From contig JBDSLU010000361.1 in the NCBI GenBank assembly GCA_039916225.1, forward strand, positions 1-10,943: a DNA stretch of 10,943 nucleotides, read 5' to 3'. This stretch comes from JBDSLU01 sp039916225 (GTDB taxonomy: Bacteria; Acidobacteriota; Vicinamibacteria; Vicinamibacterales; Vicinamibacteraceae). The position numbers and the translations under genes were made by a program. Below the pieces are notes generated by a model that saw only the letters and a program-made list of their open reading frames with translations, was not told the DNA's origin and ran no database searches. Shown here in pieces: positions 1 to 6,871 of the stretch. Numbering within the stretch: position 1 is the stretch's first letter; the number at the start of each line of letters is the position of its first letter.

Positions 1-387
1 CTGCGGCCGTATCTGACGCGCGCCGCGGCGGCGCTGCTGCCGAGCATCTCCGTCGCCGATTGGGGTCGCGCCACCTGTCCGGTCTGCGGGGGCGAGGCCG
101 AGTTCGCGGCCTGGAACGGCGCCGACCGCCGTCTCGTCTGCGGCCGCTGCGCGGCGCAGTGGCCTTTCGATCCGGCGCGGTGCCCGCACTGTCTCGACGC
201 CGACGAGTCGTCTCGGCAGATCTTCCTGGATCCGACGCGCGCCTATCGCGTCGAAGCCTGCACGCGGTGCCGGCGCTACGTGAAGGGGCTCGACGAGGAG
301 CGCGCGGGACGAGGCGTCCTCACCGCCTACGACCCGATCGCGACCATCCCGCTCGACGCCGCCGCCGCCCAACTCGGCTTCGAGTAG
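1..387 (+). CDS. fdhE: FdhE-like formate dehydrogenase accessory protein, C-terminal part (5' truncated)
   Basis: The reading frame is open from base 1 to TAG at 385-387, giving the last 128 residues; the start lies outside the window. Four CxxC pairs occur in order: CPVC (residues 26-29 of the fragment), CGRC (47-50), CPHC (61-64) and CTRC (87-90). They are followed by YVKGLDEE and a short acidic and alanine-rich end. The same four-pair, rubredoxin-like layout ends E. coli FdhE (CPVC, CNLC, CSNC, CDDC), and the spacing agrees well. FdhE family proteins bind iron or zinc through these cysteines and act in the cytoplasm on the catalytic subunit of molybdenum- or tungsten-dependent formate dehydrogenase during maturation. 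From this I infer that formate dehydrogenase genes lie just upstream, outside the window. The tail is shorter than in E. coli. The gene is convergent with the receptor gene, only 28 nt away. The main alternative is another zinc-ribbon protein, but the four-pair spacing argues against it. Confidence 0.85.
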   Translation: MRPYLTRAAAALLPSISVADWGRATCPVCGGEAEFAAWNGADRRLVCGRCAAQWPFDPARCPHCLDADESSRQIFLDPTRAYRVEACTRCRRYVKGLDEERAGRGVLTAYDPIATIPLDAAAAQLGFE

Positions 388-415
388 TGGCCCGCGGCAT
401 CGCCGCCTTCCGCAC

Positions 416-3112
416 TCAGAACGTCAATCGGCCGCCCAAGACGATCCGGAACGGCCGTTGGACGTCGGTCGGGGCTTCGAAGACCAGCGGCGTGCCGCTC
501 GACACGCCCACGGGTGACGTCGTCTCGACGGCGGTCACCGTGTGGCCACCAAGCACGTTGTAGACATCGGCGTAGACCTCAACCGGGCGGCGCTGCCCGA
601 ACGGCAGTCGAGACGCCAGCCGCAGGCTGAGGTCGTCGACGGGGTCGAGCACGCGCGACCCGCGCGGCTCGAGGAACACCGTGCGCCCGTCGGACCCGAA
701 GGGCACGTCGAGCGTGGTGGCGGCGAGCGTGCGTTGCGCCGCATAGTGCGATCCGGACAGTCGTTGATAGATGCCGCTGACCCGAATGGGCAGCAGTGGC
801 ACCCGGGTCGTGCCGAAGATGGTGATGGCCAGGTCCGGCGTCAGCGTCGACGGCCCGTCGACGTCGATCAGCGCGGCCGTCGGCGACGCGAACCGATCGC
901 TGCGGCCGACGCCTGCCGCGTGGGTGTCGTCGATCGTGCCGCGGCTGCGCGCCGACGTGATCGCGACGGCGAGCGATCCGCGATCGCGCGGCAGGGTGAG
1001 CTGCACGTGGCCGATGAGTCCGGCGTAGTCGCGGCCGGCCGCGGCGACGCCGATCGGCTGGTTGTCCGGAGCACGGTAGGTGGTGCCGTCGACGTTGGTG
1101 ATCATCGGCGCGTCGCCGACGCGGCGGTTCAGCCAGCGGTAGATGGTGAGCGCGCGACCGTCGAGACCGGCGCGCGTCAGCGCGAGCCACCGCGCGTCCG
1201 GCAGCACGGTGTCGATCGGATGCAGGAAGCGACGCAGGAACACGGTGCCGCCGACCTGTAGCGCCTTGGACAGGTGGATGTCGCCGCCGCCGGTCACCTC
1301 GCGCACCTGTGGGTGACGGATGCCGTCGCCGACGCCGGCGATGGTGGGTGTCGTCCGCCCGACCTCGGCGCGCCGTCCGTCGCCGAGAATCTGGAAGGTG
1401 ACCACCGGCGTCTCGCCGCCGACGGTGCGATCGACGTGCGTCGCCAGCAGCGGATCTGCGACGATGCCGGCGGATGCGCGGGCCACGACCCGTGCCGCCC
1501 GATCGATGGCCAGCGTCACGCCGACGCGCGGCTGCACCGCCATCGCGCGGTAGGCGCCGCCACGCAGGTGCGCGGCGCGCACGCCGCCGGTGATCGCCAG
1601 TCGGCGCCCCGGCGTCCACGTGTCCGTGACGAACACCGCTTCCCGGCCGAGGTGAATCTGGCGGTCGGATCCACTCCACACGTCGACCGTGTCGGCGCGC
1701 CCGGCGAGATCGTGGAAGAACTCGCCGCCGCTAAACGACGCGCGCTCGGTCACCTGCGTCCGCTCGAACTCGCCGCCGGCGCGGACGTCGTGGCCACCCA
1801 TGCGCGGCGTCCGCCAGTCGAGGGCGCCACCGGCGATGGTGCGGGTGCGTTCGCCTTCCTGCACCAGGCCCAGTGAACCCGTCACCGCACCGGTCACGTC
1901 GTCCTGGCGGGCCGGCACGTCGCTCGTCGGGCGCGTGGTCCGCGTGCCACGGAGTACGTCGACCGACGCGGAGAGGCGCAGTGTGTCGCGCAGCGGACTC
2001 TGCCAGGTGGCGCGAGAGGCGATCGTGTTCGACGTCCGGTCGTTCTCGACGCCGGGCGCCACCGCCGAGCGGAGGGCGAACGGCACGTCCTTGGTCGTCG
2101 ATCGTTTGTCGACGAAGCCGACGACGCTGGCGCGGCGCGCACCCGGCGCCCAGTCAAGTCGACCATGCACCCGGGGCGTCCGCGTGACCGCGGCGCGGCT
2201 GTCGGCGCGCGCGTCGTCGGCGAACTCGGCAGCCAGGCCGAAGCCGAGTTGCGGCGTGAGCGGCCCGCTGAGGACCGCGGCGGCACGCAGGCTGCGACCG
2301 GTGCGTTCGCGATCGATGAGCCCGGGGTTGGCGGCGAGCGCGTCGTCCGGCAGCGTGTCGCGGCTCCACGCCCGACCGCCGCCCGCCACATCGACGATGC
2401 CGCGGAACGCCGCGCCGCCGGCGCGGGTGACGATGTCCAGGATCGCGCCCGAGCCATCGCGCTCATTGGCACCGACGCCGGCCCGCACGGAGGCGCTCGT
2501 CGCGGCCGGCAGGATGAAGGACGTCCAAGCGCTGCCGTCGAGCGGATCGCTGAGATCGAGGCCGTCGAGGCGTCGCGAGGTGGCGACGTCGGCGGCCCCG
2601 AACGCCGTGCCGCGAGCCAGGCCGGGCGCGAGGGCCAGCACCGCGGCGGAGGCGTCGGCGCGATCGAGCGGCAGGTCGGCGAGCGGCGCCGGTCCCACGA
2701 CGAACGCGGTGACGGGAGAGAGCAGATGCGACGTGTCGGACGGAACCGCCGTTTCGCCGGACGGGAGCACGATGTCGAGGCGTGTCGTCTCGCCGGGCAC
2801 GAGCACCAGCGTTCGCGTCTGACGGCTCGTCGATCCCCTCGAGACGTCGAAGCGTCGTGGGCCGGAGGGCAGCACCAGCCGGAACGCTCCCACCTCGTCG
2901 GTCCGAGCCGCCACGGCCGAGCCGCCCTCGTCCGTGGCGATGACAGTGACACCGGTGAGCGGGGCGCCGTGCTCGTCGGTGACGTAGCCCCTGACCACGT
3001 TCGACGCCGACTGCGCGACCAGCCGCGGCGCCGTCGCCATCAGCGCGCAGAGGACGAGAGCGAGGGCCAACCGAGGGACCGGTGGGGACGGCGGAGGCAG
3101 GTGTCGGACCAT
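416..3112 (-). CDS. TonB-dependent receptor with N-terminal carboxypeptidase-regulatory-like domain
   Basis: This 898-residue protein is probably an outer-membrane transporter of the Oar/SusC-like type common in Acidobacteriota. A hydrophobic stretch at residues 14-28 followed by LVA|Q looks like a signal peptide cleaved after A33. Residues about 38-115 form a CarboxypepD_reg-like beta-sandwich (RGYVTDEHGAPLTGVTV, then GAFRLVLPSG). A plug-like region follows at about 140-235, including RRLDGLDLSDPLDGS and ending in GSGAILDIVTRAGG. The remainder is a beta-barrel with alternating strands. It ends in RIVLGGRLTF with a terminal phenylalanine, the usual BAM-recognised barrel end. I see no clear TonB box. 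The substrate cannot be read from sequence, and no SusD-like partner, transporter or regulator lies beside it. The ATG at 3112 is chosen because it immediately precedes the signal peptide; no Shine-Dalgarno sequence is visible before it. The gene is divergent from glgA. Confidence 0.85.
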   Translation of the reverse strand: MVRHLPPPSPPVPRLALALVLCALMATAPRLVAQSASNVVRGYVTDEHGAPLTGVTVIATDEGGSAVAARTDEVGAFRLVLPSGPRRFDVSRGSTSRQTRTLVLVPGETTRLDIVLPSGETAVPSDTSHLLSPVTAFVVGPAPLADLPLDRADASAAVLALAPGLARGTAFGAADVATSRRLDGLDLSDPLDGSAWTSFILPAATSASVRAGVGANERDGSGAILDIVTRAGGAAFRGIVDVAGGGRAWSRDTLPDDALAANPGLIDRERTGRSLRAAAVLSGPLTPQLGFGLAAEFADDARADSRAAVTRTPRVHGRLDWAPGARRASVVGFVDKRSTTKDVPFALRSAVAPGVENDRTSNTIASRATWQSPLRDTLRLSASVDVLRGTRTTRPTSDVPARQDDVTGAVTGSLGLVQEGERTRTIAGGALDWRTPRMGGHDVRAGGEFERTQVTERASFSGGEFFHDLAGRADTVDVWSGSDRQIHLGREAVFVTDTWTPGRRLAITGGVRAAHLRGGAYRAMAVQPRVGVTLAIDRAARVVARASAGIVADPLLATHVDRTVGGETPVVTFQILGDGRRAEVGRTTPTIAGVGDGIRHPQVREVTGGGDIHLSKALQVGGTVFLRRFLHPIDTVLPDARWLALTRAGLDGRALTIYRWLNRRVGDAPMITNVDGTTYRAPDNQPIGVAAAGRDYAGLIGHVQLTLPRDRGSLAVAITSARSRGTIDDTHAAGVGRSDRFASPTAALIDVDGPSTLTPDLAITIFGTTRVPLLPIRVSGIYQRLSGSHYAAQRTLAATTLDVPFGSDGRTVFLEPRGSRVLDPVDDLSLRLASRLPFGQRRPVEVYADVYNVLGGHTVTAVETTSPVGVSSGTPLVFEAPTDVQRPFRIVLGGRLTF

Positions 3113-3150
3113 AGGGGGCGGTGGCCGCTGGAGGCGGCTGAACCGCGGCG

Positions 3151-3179
3151 ATTGTGGCCGGAATTGCCTGGGTTGTCAC
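3151..3179 (-). promoter_or_regulatory. Candidate sigma-70 promoter for the TonB-dependent receptor gene
   Basis: On the minus strand GTGACA (plus-strand 3174-3179) is followed after 17 nt by CACAAT (plus-strand 3151-3156), matching 5/6 and 4/6 of the sigma-70 consensus with ideal spacing. Transcription would start near 3144, leaving a leader of about 30 nt before the ATG at 3112. This was found by eye, and consensus rules may differ in this phylum. Confidence 0.4.
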
Positions 3180-3186
3180 GCCCGAC

Positions 3187-3195
3187 TGCTACACT
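3187..3195 (+). promoter_or_regulatory. Candidate extended -10 promoter for glgA
   Basis: TGCTACACT is an extended -10 element (TGn followed by TACACT, 4/6 to TATAAT). A TTGTCA lies at 3173-3178, but only 11 nt upstream, so it cannot serve as a normal -35; the weaker TTGCCT at 3164-3169 has 20-nt spacing. Extended -10 promoters often need no good -35. Transcription would start near 3202 and give a leader of about 28 nt that carries the Shine-Dalgarno sequence. Confidence 0.4.
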
Positions 3196-3207
3196 ACCGA
3201 CGTTCGT

Positions 3208-3216
3208 AGAGGAGGT
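3208..3216 (+). promoter_or_regulatory. Strong Shine-Dalgarno sequence of glgA, fixing the start at 3230
   Basis: AGAGGAGGT is a near-perfect anti-16S match, but its GGAGG core ends 14 nt before the ATG at 3230, longer than the usual 5-9 nt. No other ATG, GTG or TTG in the glgA frame lies between them, so 3230 is the start this site supports. The next in-frame ATG codons are far inside the extension and lack a comparable site. The long spacing may lower translation. Confidence 0.6.
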
Positions 3217-3229
3217 TTCCGACCCGACA

Positions 3230-5386
3230 ATGGCCCGCAGAAAGAACCCCGCTCCCGCTCCGCCCGCCGACGCCGCGCCGCCCAAGGCGCCCGCCGCGTC
3301 GACACCCCGCCCTGACGCGCTGCCGGCAACGCCGGTCGTTGGCGCCCCTCGCCTCCGTCGCACGTCGGCGAGCGCCGAGGAGGCCGGGACGCAAGCGGCC
3401 GCGACGACGATCGGCGTGAGCGGGCCAGCGACGGCGAAGGCTCCGCCGGTCGTCGCCGGGACACCGGCGGCTCCGGCCGCGCGGGGCAAGGTCGCCGCGA
3501 AGCCGGAAGAGAAGTGGGCCCAGAGGCCGGCCCAGAGGCCGGCCCAGAAGCCGGTCCAGAAGCCTACGCAGAAGCCGGTCGGGAAGGTTGTCGCCAAGGC
3601 GCCCGGGAAGATGCTCGATACGCCGGTCGCGAAGCCGGCTGCCACGCGACCCGTCGTGACGACGGCGTCGAAGGCCGCGCCGTCGGCGGTCAAGAGGGCC
3701 GCGGCCGAGCCGGCGCCCGTGCCTCGGCCCAGCCCGCCGCCGATGCCGAGCCGGAGCCCAAAGCCCGTGGCTCCGCGCCGTCAGGTGACGGGGCCGGTGG
3801 CGGCGGCGTCAGCCGACGCCGCGGCGCGTCCCCCGGTCGAACCTGTGCTGCCGACGGCGGTGCCGCCCATCGATACCGCACCGGCCATCGTCGGCGGCGA
3901 GCCGCCGAATCGCCTGTCGATCCTGATGGTGGCGTCGGAAGTGCTGCCCTACGCCAAGACCGGCGGGCTCGCCGACGTCGCGGCGGCGTTGCCGACGGCG
4001 CTGGCGGCACTCGGTCATCAGGTCGTCGTGGCGATGCCGCGCTACCGCGGTGTCCAGGTGACGGGTGAGGTGCTGACCACGTTCGTGCTCGACATCGGCG
4101 CCGAGCACCTGCACGTGCAGGTGTTCCGCGAGCGGATGGCAGGCGGCGCGGTGCTGTGGCTGGTCGACATCCCGGCCCTCTACGATCGTGAGGGTTTCTA
4201 CGGCGTCGGCAGCCACGATCATCCCGACAACCCGCGGCGGTTCGCGGCACTGGCCCGGGCCGCTTTCGAGGCGGCGATCGCCACCGGCTTCACGCCGGAC
4301 GTCGTGCACGCGCACGACTGGCAGGCCGGCCTCGCGCCGGTCTACCTGCGCACCCGCTATGCGACGCACCCGACGCTCGGCGGCGTGCCGTCGGTGTTCA
4401 CGATCCACAACATCGCCTATCCCGGGCTGTGCGACGCCGGCTGGCTGCCGGCGCTCGATCTCGACTGGGATCTCTACACGCCGCAGGCGCTGGAATACTT
4501 CGGCCAGGTCAGCCTGCTGAAGGCCGGCATCAACTTCAGCGAGAAGGTGACGACGGTCAGCCGCCGCTACGCCGAGGAGATTCTGACGCCGGAGTTCGCC
4601 TACGGGCTCGAGGGCGTGCTGGCGTCGCGACGCACCGACCTGGTCGGCATCCTCAACGGCATCGACGCCGAGGCGTGGAATCCGGCGACGGACCGGTTCC
4701 TGCCGGCGCCGTACACGGCCGACACCCTGGAGGCGAAGCGGGCATCCAAGCGGGCGCTGCTCCAGGCCTACGGCTTGCCGTCCGACGAGGCGGCGCTGGC
4801 CCGACCGGTGGTCGGGATGGTCTCGCGGATGGTGGCGCAGAAGGGCCACGATCTCATCAGCAGCGTGGCCACCGAGCTGCCGCACCTCGGCGCGCGCTTC
4901 GTCGTGCTCGGGACTGGCGAGCCGACGTTCGAGACGATGTGGCGGCGCCTGGCGGCGCTGTTCCCGGATCGGATCGCGACCCGGATCGGTTTCGACGAGG
5001 GGCTGTCCCATCTCATCGAAGCGGGCAGTGATCTCTTCCTGATGCCGTCCCGGTTCGAGCCGTGCGGCTTGAACCAGATGTACAGCCTGCGCTATGGGAC
5101 CCTGCCGCTGGTCCGGGCCACTGGCGGGCTCGACGATACGGTCGAGAACTACGACCCGTACACCGGTCGAGGCACGGGCTTCAAGTTCTGGGAAGCTTCC
5201 GGGCGGGCCCTGATCGACACGCTGCGCTGGGCGCTGCGGGTCTACGACCATCCCGAGGTGTGGCAGCGGCTGCAGCGCGCGGCGATGGCGGGAGACTTCT
5301 CCTGGGAGCGTTCGGCGGCCGCCTACGTCGAGGTCTACGAGGGCGCCATGGCTCGCACGGGGCGTCGTCGGGCGGCCATCCGGTAG
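3230..5386 (+). CDS. glgA: Glycogen synthase (ADP-glucose type, GT5) with long low-complexity N-terminal extension
   Basis: The protein has 718 residues. Residues 229-718 are a full-length GlgA of about 490 residues, which transfers glucose from ADP-glucose to the non-reducing end of alpha-1,4-glucan in the cytoplasm. Family landmarks are present: LSILMVASEVLPYAKTGGLADV with the nucleotide-binding KTGG loop (K243), HAHDW (360-364), VSRMVAQKG with R533 and K538, and SRFEPCGLNQ with the catalytic-site E610. Residues 1-228 do not belong to the family. They are rich in Ala, Pro, Lys, Arg and Thr, have no Phe, Tyr, Cys or His and only one Trp (W96), and contain tandem xQ(R/K)P repeats at 97-116, so they are probably disordered. 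The start rests on the strong Shine-Dalgarno sequence and the absence of a convincing start near residue 229. No glgC or glgB lies beside it. The enzyme call is near certain; the function of the extension is unknown. Confidence 0.95.
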   Translation: MARRKNPAPAPPADAAPPKAPAASTPRPDALPATPVVGAPRLRRTSASAEEAGTQAAATTIGVSGPATAKAPPVVAGTPAAPAARGKVAAKPEEKWAQRPAQRPAQKPVQKPTQKPVGKVVAKAPGKMLDTPVAKPAATRPVVTTASKAAPSAVKRAAAEPAPVPRPSPPPMPSRSPKPVAPRRQVTGPVAAASADAAARPPVEPVLPTAVPPIDTAPAIVGGEPPNRLSILMVASEVLPYAKTGGLADVAAALPTALAALGHQVVVAMPRYRGVQVTGEVLTTFVLDIGAEHLHVQVFRERMAGGAVLWLVDIPALYDREGFYGVGSHDHPDNPRRFAALARAAFEAAIATGFTPDVVHAHDWQAGLAPVYLRTRYATHPTLGGVPSVFTIHNIAYPGLCDAGWLPALDLDWDLYTPQALEYFGQVSLLKAGINFSEKVTTVSRRYAEEILTPEFAYGLEGVLASRRTDLVGILNGIDAEAWNPATDRFLPAPYTADTLEAKRASKRALLQAYGLPSDEAALARPVVGMVSRMVAQKGHDLISSVATELPHLGARFVVLGTGEPTFETMWRRLAALFPDRIATRIGFDEGLSHLIEAGSDLFLMPSRFEPCGLNQMYSLRYGTLPLVRATGGLDDTVENYDPYTGRGTGFKFWEASGRALIDTLRWALRVYDHPEVWQRLQRAAMAGDFSWERSAAAYVEVYEGAMARTGRRRAAIR
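3518..3577 (+). repeat. Five tandem 12-bp units inside the glgA extension (xQ(R/K)P repeats)
   Basis: Five consecutive 12-bp units start at 3518, 3530, 3542, 3554 and 3566. The first two are identical (GCCCAGAGGCCG), the third differs at one base, and the last two are more diverged. They encode AQRP, AQRP, AQKP, VQKP and TQKP (residues 97-116). The unit length is a multiple of three, so gain or loss of copies keeps frame. This is a coding microsatellite-like array that probably grew by slippage or unequal exchange. Confidence 0.85.
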
Positions 5387-5425
5387 CGCCCGCGTGCAGG
5401 CCGAGCCGAGGCCACCGGGCCGGAC

Positions 5426-5453
5426 TTGACGACTGAAAGATATTTAGTAAACT
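5426..5453 (+). promoter_or_regulatory. Candidate sigma-70 promoter of trxA-trxB
   Basis: TTGACG at 5426-5431 (5/6 to the -35 consensus) is followed after 16 nt by TAAACT at 5448-5453 (4/6 to the -10 consensus). The surrounding bases form a conspicuous AT-rich island in otherwise GC-rich DNA, as expected for a melting region. Transcription would start near 5460, about 60 nt before the trxA start. The leader holds a small potential hairpin (GCCTCG 5472-5477 with CGAGGC 5487-5492). Confidence 0.55.
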
Positions 5454-5457
5454 ATCT
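5438..5457 (+). promoter_or_regulatory. Imperfect palindrome over the trxA -10 region, possible operator
   Basis: AGATATTTAGTAAACTATCT pairs at 7 of 10 positions around its centre, with perfect outer arms AGATA and TATCT. It covers the proposed -10 element, where a dimeric repressor of the MarR, Rrf2 or similar winged-helix type would block RNA polymerase. A second symmetry, TTAG (5444-5447) with CTAA (5456-5459), overlaps it. No regulator gene is adjacent, so the binding protein is unknown. Confidence 0.35.
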
Positions 5458-5522
5458 AAGTATCGGCGACGGCCTCGACGGGGGAGCGAGGCTGCAGCAT
5501 CGAGACAGGGAGCAGAACCCAC

Positions 5523-5855
5523 ATGGCATCCGAACACGTGCAGACCTTCACCGACGGCAATTTCGACCAAACCGTACTCCAGGCGTCCGCGCCGGTCCTC
5601 GTCGACTTCTGGGCCGAGTGGTGCGGACCGTGCCGCATGATCGGCCCGACGATCGATCAGGTGGCGACGGAATTGGCGGGCAAGGCCGTCATCGGCAAGC
5701 TGAACGTCGACGAGAACCCCGCTGTGACCGGGCGCTACAGCATCCGCGGGATTCCGGCGCTGCTCGTGTTCAAGGGCGGCCAGCTGGTCGACAGCCTCGC
5801 CGGCGCTGGCCACTCGAAGCAGCACATCAAGGCGACGCTCGAGAAGCATCTCTGA
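5523..5855 (+). CDS. trxA: Thioredoxin
   Basis: This 110-residue protein has the length of a canonical single-domain thioredoxin. It reduces protein disulfides in the cytoplasm, for example in ribonucleotide reductase, peroxiredoxins and methionine sulfoxide reductases. The active site FWAEWCGPC places the redox cysteines at C34 and C37. D28 precedes it as the usual buried acid, and the cis-proline P78 occurs in IRGIPALLVF. The end KQHIKATLEKHL fits the last helix. There is no signal peptide or membrane segment. The ATG at 5523 has AGGGAG ten nt upstream and starts the protein at the usual family position. The stop TGA shares its A with the trxB ATG, so the two genes are almost certainly one transcript and translationally coupled. 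Confidence 0.97.
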   Translation: MASEHVQTFTDGNFDQTVLQASAPVLVDFWAEWCGPCRMIGPTIDQVATELAGKAVIGKLNVDENPAVTGRYSIRGIPALLVFKGGQLVDSLAGAGHSKQHIKATLEKHL

Positions 5856-6871
5856 TGAGCAGTGCGGCCATGGCCACTGACGTTCGCGACCTCGTCATCA
5901 TCGGATCCGGGCCGGCCGGGCTGACCGCGGCGCTCTATGCGGCGCGGGCCAGCCTCCGGCCGCTCGTGATCGAAGGGCTCGAGGCCGGCGGCCAGCTCAC
6001 GATGACGACGATGGTCGAGAACTGGCCCGGTCGCCGCGATGGAGTCATGGGCCCGGAGCTCATGATCGAGATGCGGGCCCAGGCGGAGAAGTTCGGCGCC
6101 GAGATCATCGCCGGGCACGTCACCGCGGTGGAGATGGGCGCATCGCCGTTCGTGGTGCGGCTCGACGACACCGAGATCCGCACCCGCACGCTGATCATCG
6201 CGACCGGCGCGTCGGCACGCCTCCTCGGACTGCCGTCCGAGCGCGCCCTGATGGGGCACGGCGTGTCGACCTGCGCCACCTGCGACGGCTTCTTCTTCCG
6301 CGGCAAGCCGATCGCGGTGGTCGGCGGCGGTGACACGGCGATGGAAGAGGCGCTGTATCTGACGCGCTTCGCGTCGTCGATCACGGTCATCCATCGACGC
6401 GACTCGCTGCGCGCGTCGAAGGCGATGGCCGACCGCGCGCTGGCGCATCCCAAAATCCACTGGCGTTGGAACACCGGCATCGAACGCGTCGCTGACGAAG
6501 GCAAGGGCGAGGTCACCGGCGTGGAGCTGCGCGACCTGGTCAGCGGCGAAGCCTCGACGCTGGCGGTCGACGGCGTGTTCGTGGCCATCGGCCACACGCC
6601 CAACACGTCGCTGTTCGCCGGGCAGCTCGAGACGGACGTCAACGGCTACCTGATCACGCACGACGGACCGAAGACGTCGATCCCAGGCGTCTTCGCCTGC
6701 GGCGACGTGCAGGACCACGTCTACCGTCAGGCGATCACGGCCGCCGGTTCAGGCTGCATGGCCGCGATCGACGCGCAGCATTATCTCGAAGCGCATTTCC
6801 CGGCGACCCACCAGCCGGACGGCGCGGCTCAGGCAATCCATCCGCCGCCGATGACCTCGTCGCCGTCGTAG
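5855..6871 (+). CDS. trxB: Thioredoxin reductase (NADPH)
   Basis: This 338-residue low-molecular-weight FAD enzyme passes electrons from NADPH to thioredoxin, here the product of the gene just upstream. In order it shows the FAD-binding GSGPAGL (17-23), GGQLTMTTMVENWPG (45-59), IIATGAS (114-120), the redox-active CATC (140-143), the NADPH-binding GGGDTAMEEA (157-166), HRRD (180-183) for the NADP phosphate, and ACGDVQD near the C-terminus. The ATG at 5855 overlaps the trxA stop (TGATG); a second in-frame ATG at 5870 is an alternative start that loses only five residues. The family normally ends near AAIDAQHYLEAH, but here about 20 further Pro/Ser/Thr-rich residues follow, encoded mainly where the gene runs into the end of mnmA on the other strand. 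Confidence 0.96.
   Translation: MSSAAMATDVRDLVIIGSGPAGLTAALYAARASLRPLVIEGLEAGGQLTMTTMVENWPGRRDGVMGPELMIEMRAQAEKFGAEIIAGHVTAVEMGASPFVVRLDDTEIRTRTLIIATGASARLLGLPSERALMGHGVSTCATCDGFFFRGKPIAVVGGGDTAMEEALYLTRFASSITVIHRRDSLRASKAMADRALAHPKIHWRWNTGIERVADEGKGEVTGVELRDLVSGEASTLAVDGVFVAIGHTPNTSLFAGQLETDVNGYLITHDGPKTSIPGVFACGDVQDHVYRQAITAAGSGCMAAIDAQHYLEAHFPATHQPDGAAQAIHPPPMTSSPS

Noticed and set aside
394..406. GCGGC-ATC-GCCGC hairpin in the 28-nt gap between fdhE and the receptor gene, as a two-way terminator
   Set aside because: A 5-bp stem with a 3-nt loop and no T-tract on either side is too weak and is expected by chance in this GC-rich DNA.
3026..3112. Lipoprotein signal at the receptor N-terminus (LVLC, Cys22)
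   Set aside because: The residue before the cysteine is Leu rather than Gly, Ala or Ser, and an ordinary LVA|Q cleavage site follows at residue 33.
3173..3195. TTGTCA with TACACT as a standard -35/-10 pair for glgA
   Set aside because: The spacing is only 11 nt, too short for sigma-70; the extended -10 reading is preferred.
2165..3229. Upstream continuation of the glgA frame, open for a further 1065 nt
   Set aside because: It runs antisense to the receptor gene, has Arg/Gly-rich shadow composition, and the strong Shine-Dalgarno sequence and promoter lie downstream at 3187-3216.
3040..3693. Minus-strand frame of 217 codons with a GFW/GLW repeat, resembling a membrane protein
   Set aside because: It is the mirror of the glgA extension; the apparent repeat is the complement of the xQ(R/K)P array, and no ribosome site or family similarity is seen.
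5426..5854. Upstream continuation of the trxB frame through trxA
   Set aside because: Its first ATG lies in the promoter region and the frame conflicts with a clear thioredoxin. Family similarity begins only at 5855.
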